In this document: positions 1-8,846 of the stretch, in pieces
Position numbering within the stretch: position 1 is the stretch's first letter
Layout: each line of letters opens with the position of its first letter
Origin: a bacterium
GTDB lineage: Bacteria > Patescibacteriota > Minisyncoccia > Phycocordibacterales > CALRBL01
DNA length: 47,269 nt
NCBI GenBank assembly: GCA_027487075.1
Contig: JAIYEG010000010.1
Coordinates: forward strand, 1 to 47,269
Direction of reading: 5' to 3'
Made by a program: the position numbers and the translations under genes
Notes under the pieces: model-generated
The model's database searches: none
Told to the model about the DNA's origin: nothing
The model's input: only the letters and a program-made list of their open reading frames with translations

Positions 1-93
1 CGTGCGCTCAAGAAATATCTGAAGTACTACAACACCGAACGACTTCACATGGGAATTTCGCTCAAAACCCCAACAGAATTATTAGTGAAGTGA
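1..93 (+). CDS. IS transposase, C-terminal end (5' truncated by window)
   Basis: The reading frame is open from base 1 and ends at TGA 91-93, giving the last 30 residues. They contain the YYNTERLH motif followed by GISLKTPTELL, the usual tail of rve-type DDE integrase domains in IS3/IS481-like transposases. The upstream part lies outside the window, so intactness cannot be judged. A 22-bp sequence that recurs inverted at 13608-13629 starts three bases after the stop and may be the element's end. Family membership rests on this short tail only. Confidence 0.75.
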   Translation, partial: RALKKYLKYYNTERLHMGISLKTPTELLVK

Positions 94-95
94 TG

Positions 96-117
96 CGAAG
101 GTATTGATTAGATTACG
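96..117. repeat. 22-bp repeat, copy 1 (putative IS end)
   Basis: Bases 96-117 occur as an exact inverted copy at 13608-13629. The copy begins just after the transposase stop and runs into the last codons of the photolyase-like gene, whose TAA at 113-115 lies inside the repeat. This suggests an IS terminus that supplied the 3' end of that gene (inference). Confidence 0.6.
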
Positions 118-1561
118 TTCGCTCACATTCCTCACGCTTCTCCTTTGAAAGCCTATCAAACATGCGCACTGCAAACGATGCACGTTGCTGCTTCATAAGC
201 AGATCGCGATGCGTGTCAACAAACTTCCAATACAAGGCATCCCAGACCTTTTGCCATTCACCCTTCGGATAATCTGACATTTTTTTTAGATAATTCGATG
301 AAGAAAGGTAGGGCTTCGTCGTCATTGTTCCCCCATCTGCAAAAAGTGCCATACCATACACATTCGGTACCATCACCCAATCATACGCGTCGATATACCA
401 CTCCATGAACCATCGGTAACCGTCATGAGGATTGATACCAAGAAGTGTCATCATATTGCCTACCACCATCAAGCGGATAATGTGATGTGTGTATGCAGAG
501 CGATCAAGTGTGGTAATCGCTTCGTCGATAGGAAGGAGATTCGTCGTTCCCTGCCACCACGATTCGGGAAGAGGGCGATGCGCGTTCAACACATTCTGAT
601 TACGCATACGCGCACCGTCACACACATAGACCATACGTATATATTCACGCCATCCAATAAGCTGACGCACAAACCCTTCGAGTGAAGAGAGTGGGGTATC
701 ATGATGCTCTGCATAGTGAAGCACCGCATCGAGCACCTCGTGAGGGGTAAGCAGACCGTTATTAAGATACGGCGAGAGCACACTATGGAACAGCACAGGG
801 TGCTGCACTGACATCGCATCTTCATAGACCCCAAACTTTGCAAAGCGTTCTTTTAAAAACATGGTGAGTGCATGTTTTGCTTCTTCGTGGGTTACCGCAT
901 AATTAAACTCATCAAGCGCACCGTAGTGATCGGCAAAATGCTGTGCAACATAGCCCAGTGCCTCCTCGACATACGACGATCGCTCATATCTATGGACGGG
1001 TGGCACTACTTCATGTGGAGGTAATCGCTTTCTGTTTTCCTTATCAAAACTCCACGCTCCCCCAACTGGTTTTCCCTCATGCACGAGTACGTTCATGCGC
1101 TTACGTTGCCAAATATAAAAGTGATGGTGCAGATGCTTTGAGTCAATACCCCAGTACGTTTTCACTTCTGCGTCAGTGAGGAAAAAGAGGGGTGAATCAT
1201 GAATGATAAGCTCTGCCGCGTTTCCTACTTCTTTCACTATTTTTTTATGAAGCCAGTCATCTACCACATCCATAACGTGCACACGTTCACATGTTTCTTG
1301 TGCGAGCATGTGCGTGATCCATCCATCATATGCTTCGTGGTACTCAACATAGCACACGTCATACCCTTCGCTTCTTAGGCACTGTTCATACGCCTTCATA
1401 CTTGCACGATGGAGCACGAGCTTCTGTTTGTGAAAGCGATATTGAGAAAAAAGGAGCGGGTCCTCAATAAGATACACTCGCACGTTTTTCGTTACCCTTG
1501 ATACAAATGCGGGATGATGCTCACATAATTGATGTGGGTAGATAAGAACAATATCTTTCAT
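113..1561 (-). CDS. Photolyase/cryptochrome-related protein (DPRP family) lacking the clustered FeS cysteines
   Basis: The 482-residue protein has the N-terminal DPRP Rossmann part (IYPHQL at residues 8-13) and the helical FAD-binding C-terminal half (GWREYIR, then NPHDGYRWFMEWYIDAYDWVM, and NVYGMALFADGG). This is the family of prokaryotic (6-4) photolyases/FeS-BCPs such as PhrB, which repair UV photoproducts with FAD. In those enzymes the motif MSDYC is followed by further cysteines that ligate a 4Fe-4S cluster. Here it reads KMSDYPKGEW and goes straight to LYWKF, so three clustered cysteines and their loop are missing. Its ATG overlaps the stop of the DUF2256 gene by 4 bases (ATGA). Its 3' end falls in a repeat linked to the neighbouring IS. 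The family is secure; whether it still repairs DNA is unknown. Confidence 0.88.
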   Translation of the reverse strand: MKDIVLIYPHQLCEHHPAFVSRVTKNVRVYLIEDPLLFSQYRFHKQKLVLHRASMKAYEQCLRSEGYDVCYVEYHEAYDGWITHMLAQETCERVHVMDVVDDWLHKKIVKEVGNAAELIIHDSPLFFLTDAEVKTYWGIDSKHLHHHFYIWQRKRMNVLVHEGKPVGGAWSFDKENRKRLPPHEVVPPVHRYERSSYVEEALGYVAQHFADHYGALDEFNYAVTHEEAKHALTMFLKERFAKFGVYEDAMSVQHPVLFHSVLSPYLNNGLLTPHEVLDAVLHYAEHHDTPLSSLEGFVRQLIGWREYIRMVYVCDGARMRNQNVLNAHRPLPESWWQGTTNLLPIDEAITTLDRSAYTHHIIRLMVVGNMMTLLGINPHDGYRWFMEWYIDAYDWVMVPNVYGMALFADGGTMTTKPYLSSSNYLKKMSDYPKGEWQKVWDALYWKFVDTHRDLLMKQQRASFAVRMFDRLSKEKREECERT

Positions 1562-1704
1562 TGAATTTTTTGTTTGACTGCACGCCTACACCGATCAGAG
1601 CAATACTTCACCTGATCCCACTGACCACGTGATTTCCAGCGCTTGCGGTTAGTAAATGGACGTCCACAATATGCACACATCTTGCTCTCTTTCTCTTTTT
1701 TCAT
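1558..1704 (-). CDS. DUF2256-type zinc-ribbon small protein
   Basis: This 48-residue protein has two CxxC/CxxxC knuckles: MCAYC near residues 9-13 and YCSDRC near residues 34-39, separated by a basic segment (NRKRWKSRGQW). That is the DUF2256 pattern, a putative four-cysteine zinc ribbon. DUF2256 genes are commonly found beside cryptochrome/photolyase-related genes, which fits here: its stop overlaps the photolyase start in an ATGA. The ATG at 1704 directly abuts the stop of the upstream GLUG gene. The function of the family is unknown; a nucleic-acid-binding role is only an inference. Confidence 0.85.
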   Translation of the reverse strand: MKKEKESKMCAYCGRPFTNRKRWKSRGQWDQVKYCSDRCRRAVKQKIQ

Positions 1705-3933
1705 TTAGCGACTATTGAGATATGCACGTGTTTTTGGACCTACATATCCAATAGCAGGAGCAATGCCAGCTGATTTCTGAAGTTCGATGACCGCCGCTTG
1801 AGTTGCAGCTCCGAAGTATCCTGTAGCACCGAATGTTGCGAGTGTGCGAGCTGCTGGCCCGAGATTGAGTTGTATAAGCATTTGTTGCAACAACTGCACA
1901 TTTGCTCCCGTCATACCCTTTTGAAGGTTTTGCACAAATGGTACACGTGGTGTTGTAGTGGCACTAGGTACTGATGTTTCTACTGAAGATGTCTGCACTG
2001 CGGATGAGCTGCGCGCAACGGAAGAACGCCCTCCACTCGAGCTATCAGAAATAACGGTAAACGGACCAACCGTGAGCGTGTTTGAGGTGAGCTCATCACT
2101 ATTCACACAAAGAAAACTGTATGAATAGGTACCTCCAACTTGAATCCCTCTCAGCGTAGCGGTGAGTGTTTCCCCAGGCGTAATGTCACTAATAATAGAC
2201 TCAACATCGCCTTTTGTTGAAAGAGGGCTTTCAGCTAAAGCTTCACATGATTGATTTGAAGTGAAGCGAAGTACGGCTTTTGACTTTGTCACCCGTTCTG
2301 GTATCGCTCTTACAAGAGTAAGCACTGGTGCTTCACCCACCATCTCTTCTCCATCATTTCCCCCATCTTGCCATCGCAATATCGGATATCCATCATTGTT
2401 CTCATTAATATTCCAAATTGTTGTAAAATCCCATCCTGCAGTCGTGAAGGTCGAGCGAGTTTTCATCGCACTTGTTGTTGTCGCGGTCACAAAGGTTGTA
2501 TCACCTGGACCTGTTGTACTTGCACTCTGGAGATCAGCAAAGTTGAGGAAAGGACCACTATCATTTGCCGCACTTTGTCCGACAAACACATTCCCTATGT
2601 TGTTACCTGTCACCATACCTGTTCCATATGAACGATACACCAAAGACATCTGACTCATGGTTCCCACAAAATTTCCAACATATTCAACCCCATCAACATT
2701 ACCTCGGGCATAGGAATCAGTAATCACGGACTGTAACGCGTGAGTACCCACGAAACCTCCAGCATCTTCTGCATTACCTAATATAAACCCCGTCGCGAAT
2801 GATTGCGAGATAACGTTTGAATTAACTGAATTTCCTTCATTGTATCCAACAAAACCTCCGACACTGTAATTACCGAGCACGCTTCCATATGCGGATGATC
2901 TGGTAATGTGAGAATCAACTGAAGCGCCAATAAATCCTCCTAAGTGATAGCCCCCGGCAACAAACCCACTCGCTGTTGTCGATGCAATGGTTGAGCTCTC
3001 CGCATATCCTATCGCACCTCCAAGAGCATACGCACCTGTCACATCTGAACTTGAGCTTGCATACGCAAGATCGACATGAAAAAGATTTCCCGCGATACCT
3101 CCTCCACGATATCCTGTCTTTCCATCATCATCTTGTACGACAACCGATCCAGAAGAACGTACATGACTAATATCAGAATACTGAGCATTTCCTACAATAC
3201 CTCCAACATCATTTCCTCCATCGATATGCGCTGTGGTTGTTGCATAGTGCAACTCTGAATCATCGAGATATCCCACCACTCCTCCGATCACCACTCCACT
3301 TCCTTTTACCGAACCTCCCACTTCTGCGTTTTGAATAGTGACCCCCGTTGCGTACCCCACGATACCTCCTCCATATTCTCCGTAGCGAGCCCATACACAA
3401 TATCCGGGATTACATTCGTCTTCTGGAAGATCTTTATTGAAACTCACATTCGTAAACGTGGTGCTTGATGCATATCCGACAATACCTCCCACATATCGGT
3501 ATCCTCTAATACGCGCATTGGTGAGAGCAAGGTTTTGTATCGTCGCGTCTGCAGCATTTCCGATGAGTCCTACGTACCATTCATCTCCAGGATCTTCTCC
3601 AAAGGAATCATCCGCTCGATCAATATATAGACCGGTAATCGTGCGTCCATCTCCATCGAGTGAACCGGTAAACGGTGTTGAAGTTGCTACCGGCTCGAAC
3701 CCCTTTCCTCCATTCCAATTTTCGGTATCGCCACAATCGATGTCATCTGCGACGACATAATGTGCAGTAATATCATCCTTCATTTCTTGAAGTTGTACAC
3801 AGTTTGCAATGAGATATGGATCTTCCAGTGTTCCGGCTCCTTGTCCGGAATACGCCTGTGCTTGCTTGATACCACCGACACTCACAAAAACTAGTAATAA
3901 AAGTAAAAGTACGATGTAGCGCGCATTGTTCAT
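1705..3933 (-). CDS. Secreted GLUG-repeat protein with C-terminal peptidoglycan-binding domain
   Basis: The 742-residue product starts with a signal peptide (leucine-rich core at residues 9-20, ending QAQAY). About residues 35-90 form a lead-in with GTLEDPYLIANCVQLQEM, a module seen in GLUG adhesins. Residues ~140-460 carry repeated YVGGIVGY / GGFVG-type GLUG motifs that probably fold as a beta-solenoid. An Ig/fibronectin-like segment follows (~525-620), then a Ser/Thr-rich linker, then a PG_binding_1 domain (~675-742; GATGYFGAATQAAV and PAIGYVGPKTR). The likely role is a cell-surface protein held on peptidoglycan, perhaps for attachment to a host cell (inference). It is a paralogue of the gene at 5171-8026. 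Confidence 0.88.
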   Translation of the reverse strand: MNNARYIVLLLLLLVFVSVGGIKQAQAYSGQGAGTLEDPYLIANCVQLQEMKDDITAHYVVADDIDCGDTENWNGGKGFEPVATSTPFTGSLDGDGRTITGLYIDRADDSFGEDPGDEWYVGLIGNAADATIQNLALTNARIRGYRYVGGIVGYASSTTFTNVSFNKDLPEDECNPGYCVWARYGEYGGGIVGYATGVTIQNAEVGGSVKGSGVVIGGVVGYLDDSELHYATTTAHIDGGNDVGGIVGNAQYSDISHVRSSGSVVVQDDDGKTGYRGGGIAGNLFHVDLAYASSSSDVTGAYALGGAIGYAESSTIASTTASGFVAGGYHLGGFIGASVDSHITRSSAYGSVLGNYSVGGFVGYNEGNSVNSNVISQSFATGFILGNAEDAGGFVGTHALQSVITDSYARGNVDGVEYVGNFVGTMSQMSLVYRSYGTGMVTGNNIGNVFVGQSAANDSGPFLNFADLQSASTTGPGDTTFVTATTTSAMKTRSTFTTAGWDFTTIWNINENNDGYPILRWQDGGNDGEEMVGEAPVLTLVRAIPERVTKSKAVLRFTSNQSCEALAESPLSTKGDVESIISDITPGETLTATLRGIQVGGTYSYSFLCVNSDELTSNTLTVGPFTVISDSSSGGRSSVARSSSAVQTSSVETSVPSATTTPRVPFVQNLQKGMTGANVQLLQQMLIQLNLGPAARTLATFGATGYFGAATQAAVIELQKSAGIAPAIGYVGPKTRAYLNSR

Positions 3934-3972
3934 TCCTTTATTTTATCAGATAGATTCTATTTTAACGAGGTT

Positions 3973-4416
3973 TCATCTCACCACCCACCACACCACCATC
4001 AGTAGACTTCCCCACCACCCGATATCTGAAACAACAAAACTCACCACGATCTTTCGTTGCCACGATGCAGGCAGAAGTTCGGCTGACTTACCTTCTTTTT
4101 CACGCTGTAATAAAAAAGGACTCACACGATATGACAAAAATAATCCGTTCAGCATAAGTACCGCCGACACAAGCAGATGATACAAAGGCACACCCGCAAA
4201 CCACTCATTGCGAAATACTAATGCACCACCAATAATCACCAAAATAATTCCCACCCAAATGAGAGGCTTCGTTACTTTGTGTGTACGCGTTGTCGCCTCC
4301 GTCCAATACGAAGATTTCCTTCCGAGAAACCCGTGGATATCAATCACCGTCACCGCACCAAGACCGATGACGTAACCAGCGATGAGTACAAAGAGTCCAA
4401 TGAAATCTAAGATCAT
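3973..4416 (-). CDS. Small integral membrane protein of unknown function
   Basis: The 147 residues form about four hydrophobic segments: ~4-26 (FIGLFVLIAGYVIGLGAV), ~52-68, ~78-96 and ~125-146. A charged loop (LQREKEGKSAE) lies between the third and fourth. The motif DIHGFLGRKS sits after the first segment. No family was recognised. It is transcribed with its neighbours on the minus strand but separated by 24 bases from the holin-like gene. Confidence 0.7.
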   Translation of the reverse strand: MILDFIGLFVLIAGYVIGLGAVTVIDIHGFLGRKSSYWTEATTRTHKVTKPLIWVGIILVIIGGALVFRNEWFAGVPLYHLLVSAVLMLNGLFLSYRVSPFLLQREKEGKSAELLPASWQRKIVVSFVVSDIGWWGSLLMVVWWVVR

Positions 4417-4440
4417 ATGTGTAAGTATAACCTGTTAGGG

Positions 4441-4770
4441 TTAGATAAGTTTGAACAACACGAGATTCACTATCATGAGTACCAAGCTGAAGAGCAAAGC
4501 ACTGAGAAAGCCTTTCACCGCAAAACCTGGTACGAGTGCGGCCGCAAGCATGATGATGAGCGCATTGATGACAAAGGTGAAAAGGCCGAGGGTAAGAATA
4601 TTCACCGGAAGCGTGAGGAGGAGAAGGAGAGGTTTGATGAAGGCATTAAGCAACCCGAGTACAATCGCCGCGAACAATGCCGAGAAGAATCCCACCGTCA
4701 CACCAGGAATAATAAAAGACGAAATAATGATAGCGAGTGCTGACACTAACCATGTGGTAAGAATAGTCAT
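4441..4770 (-). CDS. Phage-holin-superfamily-IV-like 4-TM membrane protein
   Basis: This 109-residue protein is almost entirely hydrophobic with four segments and the pattern AIVLGLLNAFIKPLLLLLTLP followed by NILTLGLFTFVINALIIMLAA. This matches the 'mycobacterial 4-TMS phage holin / PF04020' family, widespread in bacterial chromosomes despite its name. There it is a membrane protein of unclear role. Nothing else here looks like a lysis cassette, so a phage function is unlikely. Confidence 0.85.
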   Translation of the reverse strand: MTILTTWLVSALAIIISSFIIPGVTVGFFSALFAAIVLGLLNAFIKPLLLLLTLPVNILTLGLFTFVINALIIMLAAALVPGFAVKGFLSALLFSLVLMIVNLVLFKLI

Positions 4771-4774
4771 GAGT

Positions 4775-5143
4775 TTATGATTGCTTTCGCTGATGAATCA
4801 TCAATCCATTTCCATCATAATCCTGCACCACTGCCATGTGACATACCGGCGTATCCATGGGATCAATAACAAATACAATGTTGTTGTCTTTGAGTTTCTT
4901 GATCACGTCATCAAAATCATCCACTTCAAACGCTGCACTTGGTCCATCACTTGATGGTTTCCAATTATCCATCTTGCCGATCGAAAGAGTGCCCGAGCCG
5001 ACCGCATACTCGATGAATTCAGACTCATCAGTGACAGGTCCGAATTCATTCGTAGGCACCAATCCAAGAAGGCCTTCATAAAATGCGCGCGCTTTCTTCA
5101 TATCTGTTGTGGGATATCCCACGAATGCAATGTCTTTGATCAT
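4775..5143 (-). CDS. VOC (glyoxalase/bleomycin-resistance fold) protein
   Basis: The 122 residues contain two beta-alpha-beta-beta-beta halves typical of the vicinal-oxygen-chelate superfamily: N-terminal FVGYPTTDMKKARAFYEGLLGL and C-terminal AVVQDYDGNGLMIHQRK. The motifs around FYEGLLG and DYDGN identify the fold but not the substrate. It lies 4 bases upstream of the holin-like gene, so co-transcription is likely. Confidence 0.88.
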   Translation of the reverse strand: MIKDIAFVGYPTTDMKKARAFYEGLLGLVPTNEFGPVTDESEFIEYAVGSGTLSIGKMDNWKPSSDGPSAAFEVDDFDDVIKKLKDNNIVFVIDPMDTPVCHMAVVQDYDGNGLMIHQRKQS

Positions 5144-5170
5144 GTCAGAAGTATACTACGAACGTACTTC

Positions 5171-8026
5171 TTACCACCAGATACCTGCGATGGCTGCCGA
5201 TTTCATCTGAGCGCGAGTAATCTTGCCGAAGTATCCAATAGCAGGGACGATACCATTCTTAGCTTGGTATTCCGCAAGTGCATCACGTGTAAATGTTCCG
5301 AAATAACCTGTAGCGCCAATGCGTGCAAGTGCAAGAGCCTTTGGACCACTATTCACCGCGATAAGGAGTGCTTGCAATTTCTTTACATCATCTCCGGTAT
5401 TGGTCAGTGTAAGATCACGAACAAGAGCGGTGGTAGGTGCTGTTACGGTGGTAGGTACAACAGAAGCTGGTGCGGTCACCGATCGTCGACGATTTCCACT
5501 ACTACCACTTTGTCGAGAAGATCCGGCAGAAGGGTTCGCTACGGTAGTAAAAAACCATTCATAGCTACCAAGCAATGGAATATTTCCTCGGCTACGAGCG
5601 CTTGCTATCGTGATGGTGTACTCGGTGTTGTAGGCAAACGGTCCATCACTTTTGGTGAGAGTAAGGATCGTATCAGCATTATTCCATGACTCGCTAAACG
5701 AAGGACATCCATCTTCAACACATGGACCTGCTGAGATCATCACCGAATCAGTGTTCATCGCTTGTGAAAACTCTATAACAATCTGACGGTCTATCGCGAC
5801 ATCACGATCATCGTACTCTGGAGACACCGTCTCGATGACAGGCGCATCTGAAAAGAGGAAATACGGATATCTATCGTTGTGCTCATTCATTACCCATACA
5901 TCAGAGAAATCGTATCCTGCATCTTCGAACGTTGCCTGCGTTGTCATGAGCTCAGTGCTTTTTCCCTCTACCCCATCACAATCTACTCCCACCCCATTTC
6001 CACATCCAAGAAAACTTGCAGCGACGGTATTATCCCAAAATCCTTCTATTGCTTCACCGTCATTAAAATTCAACCCAACAAATGAGCCAATCAACTCATC
6101 GCCGTCGGTAAAGACCTGACCGCGAGAATATGCATTATCGAGGTCAGTATAGTAGAGCTCTCCGGCAAAACCTCCGACAATTGAGTTACCCGTCACATTA
6201 CCTGAGGCATAGCCATCAGTAAGTGTGCTGATATTTAGTCTTCCAGCAAAACCTCCGACGTGTTGAGTACCTGTTGCATTACCGGTGGCAAATACTTTAG
6301 TAAACGTAGTTCCAGGACCCTCACACCCATCATCTCCCGTAAATCCGCCGGTAAACTCACCTCCCGTCACATCTCCTGTTGCATAGCTGAACGATATTTG
6401 TGAGCCACATCCTGATAAACCACTGAATCCACCGTTCGATGATCCGCCATTAACGACATCTCCTGTTGCATATGCATACTCAACAAATGAACCGAATATT
6501 TGCCCTACAAACCCTCCCACAGATTGAGGATAATTGTACGTAACCCCGTTTTTAGTTTCTTGGAGACCTGTTACGTTTCCTGTTGCATACACATGATTAA
6601 GTTCTGATGAGGAATTGATACTACCCGAAAAGCCTCCGGCATAATTACCCGTTGACTCAACATTTCCTGTTGCATACGAATCGCTAATCGTTCCACTATT
6701 GATATACCCCGCGAATCCTCCAGAATAGTTACCAGACTTTATAAATGGATATTCGAGCCGATCTGAGCGGACATTTCCTGTTGCGTATGAGTCGGTAATT
6801 GTTCCTCCGGACACAGAACCAACGAATCCACCAATATAATCTCCTCCATCAACTGCTGCTGATGAGTGTGAGTCCGTTATCGTGGCATCTTCCAAATACC
6901 CCACAATACCTCCGATGACACTTCCACTTCCATGCACAGTTCCACCGGTATTAGTAACGTTATCTACGGTAGCACCGTCAGTTATTTCTCCTGCAAAGCC
7001 TCCTCCTTGGTAAGAAAGATATGCGCGCACCATATTATTTGAAAGGGTGATATCACTTGCTTCTCCCCCATCCATCGATCCGACGATTCCTCCTGTTGAA
7101 TATTGCCCAACAATATTTGAATTAGTAAGACTTAGATTCGAAATCTCTGCACTGAGTGTTTTACCAAAAAGACCAATATTCGACTCGGTCTTTCGAAAGA
7201 TCCAGATGTTACTAATAGTGTGTCCAGCACCATCAAGACTTCCGGTAAAAGGAATGTCGGCATCACCAATAGGTAGAAAACCAAAATATCCATTGTTAAT
7301 AACATTCGTATCACTTCCTGTTGTACTTGCATACGAATCAGGAATCAAAGGATTATCACTATCTCCGTCTTCAAACTCTTCGAGATTGATATTCCATGTT
7401 GCACTTTCGGTACAGTCAATATCTTGTGATAACACATAGTGCGCATGCGGATTGTTATCCATCTCTTGCAACTGTCCACAACTCGTAATCTCGTACGGTG
7501 ATACCCGTGTTCCTTCGCCATCTCCAGAAAACGGCTCACCTGTCTCGCCGATGATCGTGATACTACTCATACTTGTCGGTGTATCAAGCTCAGTGCCTGA
7601 AGACTCTGCGGTTCTGATAAAATCGAAGTTATACTCATCAGGAACAAGAGGATTAATAACACCATTGATCGTCACCACCACATCTGCTCCCGACGCAACC
7701 GTAGCAGGAGTGAGCCTCACATATACCAAATTGCTCACCGAAGAAAATTCACCGACCGTCGCAGGCACGCCATCGATAGTAACATCGGCACTCGCACCGC
7801 TGACATCAAAACCAAAAGGAAACGAAGCATAGAACACCATGTTCGGATCAGCAGTCTCGATGGTGTATGAAAAGATATAATTTGTCGTTGTCGCACGAAC
7901 CGCTGATTCCGATGTGTATGAAAAATTAGTAAGAGTACCCGCATATGCTGATTCCATAGAAAACAAAAACACCACAGCACACACAACACAGAGAACAACA
8001 TGATATATCTTTTTATATATGTTCAC
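5171..8026 (-). CDS. Very large secreted GLUG-repeat protein with SbsA/Big_5-like and peptidoglycan-binding domains
   Basis: I chose the GTG at 8026 because it gives a normal signal peptide (VNIYKKIYH, a hydrophobic core, then ESAYA). An in-frame ATG at 8110 would add an acidic 28-residue extension and overlap the upstream gene by 26 bases. Neither start has a clear Shine-Dalgarno site. The order after the signal peptide, by residues from this start, is: a ~110-residue beta-rich domain; a lead-in GTRVSPYEITSCGQLQEMDN; ~15 GLUG-like repeats (~240-680; YSGGFAGYI, IVGGFAGEL) alternating with SYATGNV segments; an SbsA Ig-like domain (~750-850, with FSQAMNTDSV); a Ser/Arg linker; and a PG_binding_1 domain (GATGYFGTFTRDAL, PAIGYFGKITR). 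It is the larger paralogue of 1705-3933, probably a surface-anchored adhesin. Confidence 0.87.
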   Translation of the reverse strand: MNIYKKIYHVVLCVVCAVVFLFSMESAYAGTLTNFSYTSESAVRATTTNYIFSYTIETADPNMVFYASFPFGFDVSGASADVTIDGVPATVGEFSSVSNLVYVRLTPATVASGADVVVTINGVINPLVPDEYNFDFIRTAESSGTELDTPTSMSSITIIGETGEPFSGDGEGTRVSPYEITSCGQLQEMDNNPHAHYVLSQDIDCTESATWNINLEEFEDGDSDNPLIPDSYASTTGSDTNVINNGYFGFLPIGDADIPFTGSLDGAGHTISNIWIFRKTESNIGLFGKTLSAEISNLSLTNSNIVGQYSTGGIVGSMDGGEASDITLSNNMVRAYLSYQGGGFAGEITDGATVDNVTNTGGTVHGSGSVIGGIVGYLEDATITDSHSSAAVDGGDYIGGFVGSVSGGTITDSYATGNVRSDRLEYPFIKSGNYSGGFAGYINSGTISDSYATGNVESTGNYAGGFSGSINSSSELNHVYATGNVTGLQETKNGVTYNYPQSVGGFVGQIFGSFVEYAYATGDVVNGGSSNGGFSGLSGCGSQISFSYATGDVTGGEFTGGFTGDDGCEGPGTTFTKVFATGNATGTQHVGGFAGRLNISTLTDGYASGNVTGNSIVGGFAGELYYTDLDNAYSRGQVFTDGDELIGSFVGLNFNDGEAIEGFWDNTVAASFLGCGNGVGVDCDGVEGKSTELMTTQATFEDAGYDFSDVWVMNEHNDRYPYFLFSDAPVIETVSPEYDDRDVAIDRQIVIEFSQAMNTDSVMISAGPCVEDGCPSFSESWNNADTILTLTKSDGPFAYNTEYTITIASARSRGNIPLLGSYEWFFTTVANPSAGSSRQSGSSGNRRRSVTAPASVVPTTVTAPTTALVRDLTLTNTGDDVKKLQALLIAVNSGPKALALARIGATGYFGTFTRDALAEYQAKNGIVPAIGYFGKITRAQMKSAAIAGIWW

Positions 8027-8084
8027 GATGAATATATTGTATCTCACTTCAGTTTTCTCATCAATATCAAACAATGAAGTGATG

Positions 8085-8792
8085 TCATCGTAGTCTCTTA
8101 TCGTATACATTAAGTGCTATCACCGAAACAACTGTCGTGATGATGAGCCACATCGTCCCCGGTTTGCCGATGATACCCACGAGAATACCGACAAACGCCC
8201 ACCAGAATGTCCCGAAGAGGACGCGATTGCGGTGGAAGGTCTTGAGTATAAACATTGCAAGACCGGTGGCAAGGAGAATCACGAGCACCTGCTCTACCTG
8301 TCCGAAGAGCGAGTAGTTATCCACACCAAGGTAGGCGAACATTGCTGCAATATTTGCAGGTACCGCAATCGTCGACCACCCAAGATACATACCGATGCCA
8401 CCTTGCAAGAATATCTTGTTCTTTGTTTCTTTGAGATCAGCATGTGCGAGCACTTCCTTAAAAACATGGAACAGTGAGACGAGCATCACCACAAACACCA
8501 CCACCGTTGCAGGAAGTAGGTTGCGCTCAGCTAGCAAGAGCCACACCATGAAGAGGATGTACGTGAGCGACAACAGACTATAAAACTTCTTTGAATATGC
8601 TTTCTTCTCGTAGAGGTGATAGATGCCGTGAATCAGACAAAAGAGCGTGATGACACTCCAAATCGAAAATGTGTACCCTGCCGGCGTGAGGAGTGGCTGG
8701 CTAAAATTACTCCCTCCACTAAACCCTGTCGCATACGTCGATATAAACTGCGAGACACTAAGAAGCGCAAGGACGATTTTGTATGGTTTCAT
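8085..8792 (-). CDS. TspO/MBR-related membrane protein
   Basis: The 235-residue protein has about seven hydrophobic segments. The motif LLTPAGYTFSIWSVIT near residues 34-49 resembles the PAGWxFxxxW signature of TspO/MBR (tryptophan-rich sensory) proteins. Conserved Trp residues also appear in YLGWSTIAVPANIAA. It is longer than the 150-170 residues of canonical five-helix TspO and resembles the longer seven-helix branch of the superfamily. Canonical members bind porphyrins or sterols; the ligand here is unknown. Confidence 0.62.
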   Translation of the reverse strand: MKPYKIVLALLSVSQFISTYATGFSGGSNFSQPLLTPAGYTFSIWSVITLFCLIHGIYHLYEKKAYSKKFYSLLSLTYILFMVWLLLAERNLLPATVVVFVVMLVSLFHVFKEVLAHADLKETKNKIFLQGGIGMYLGWSTIAVPANIAAMFAYLGVDNYSLFGQVEQVLVILLATGLAMFILKTFHRNRVLFGTFWWAFVGILVGIIGKPGTMWLIITTVVSVIALNVYDKRLR

Positions 8793-8846
8793 ACGTGCAG
8801 TGTAGCACTTATGGCGTTTTTTTCACTAGGTTGGTTTGGTGACCGC

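Noticed and set aside
4441-4770. Phage lysis cassette suggested by the holin-like protein
   Set aside because: This family is widespread in bacterial chromosomes and no endolysin or phage structural gene is nearby.
7047-7439. 130-codon plus-strand frames inside the GLUG genes (also 2261-2653 and 3437-3760)
   Set aside because: They are antisense to repetitive GLUG coding sequence; the repeated composition keeps other frames open. No start signal or homology.
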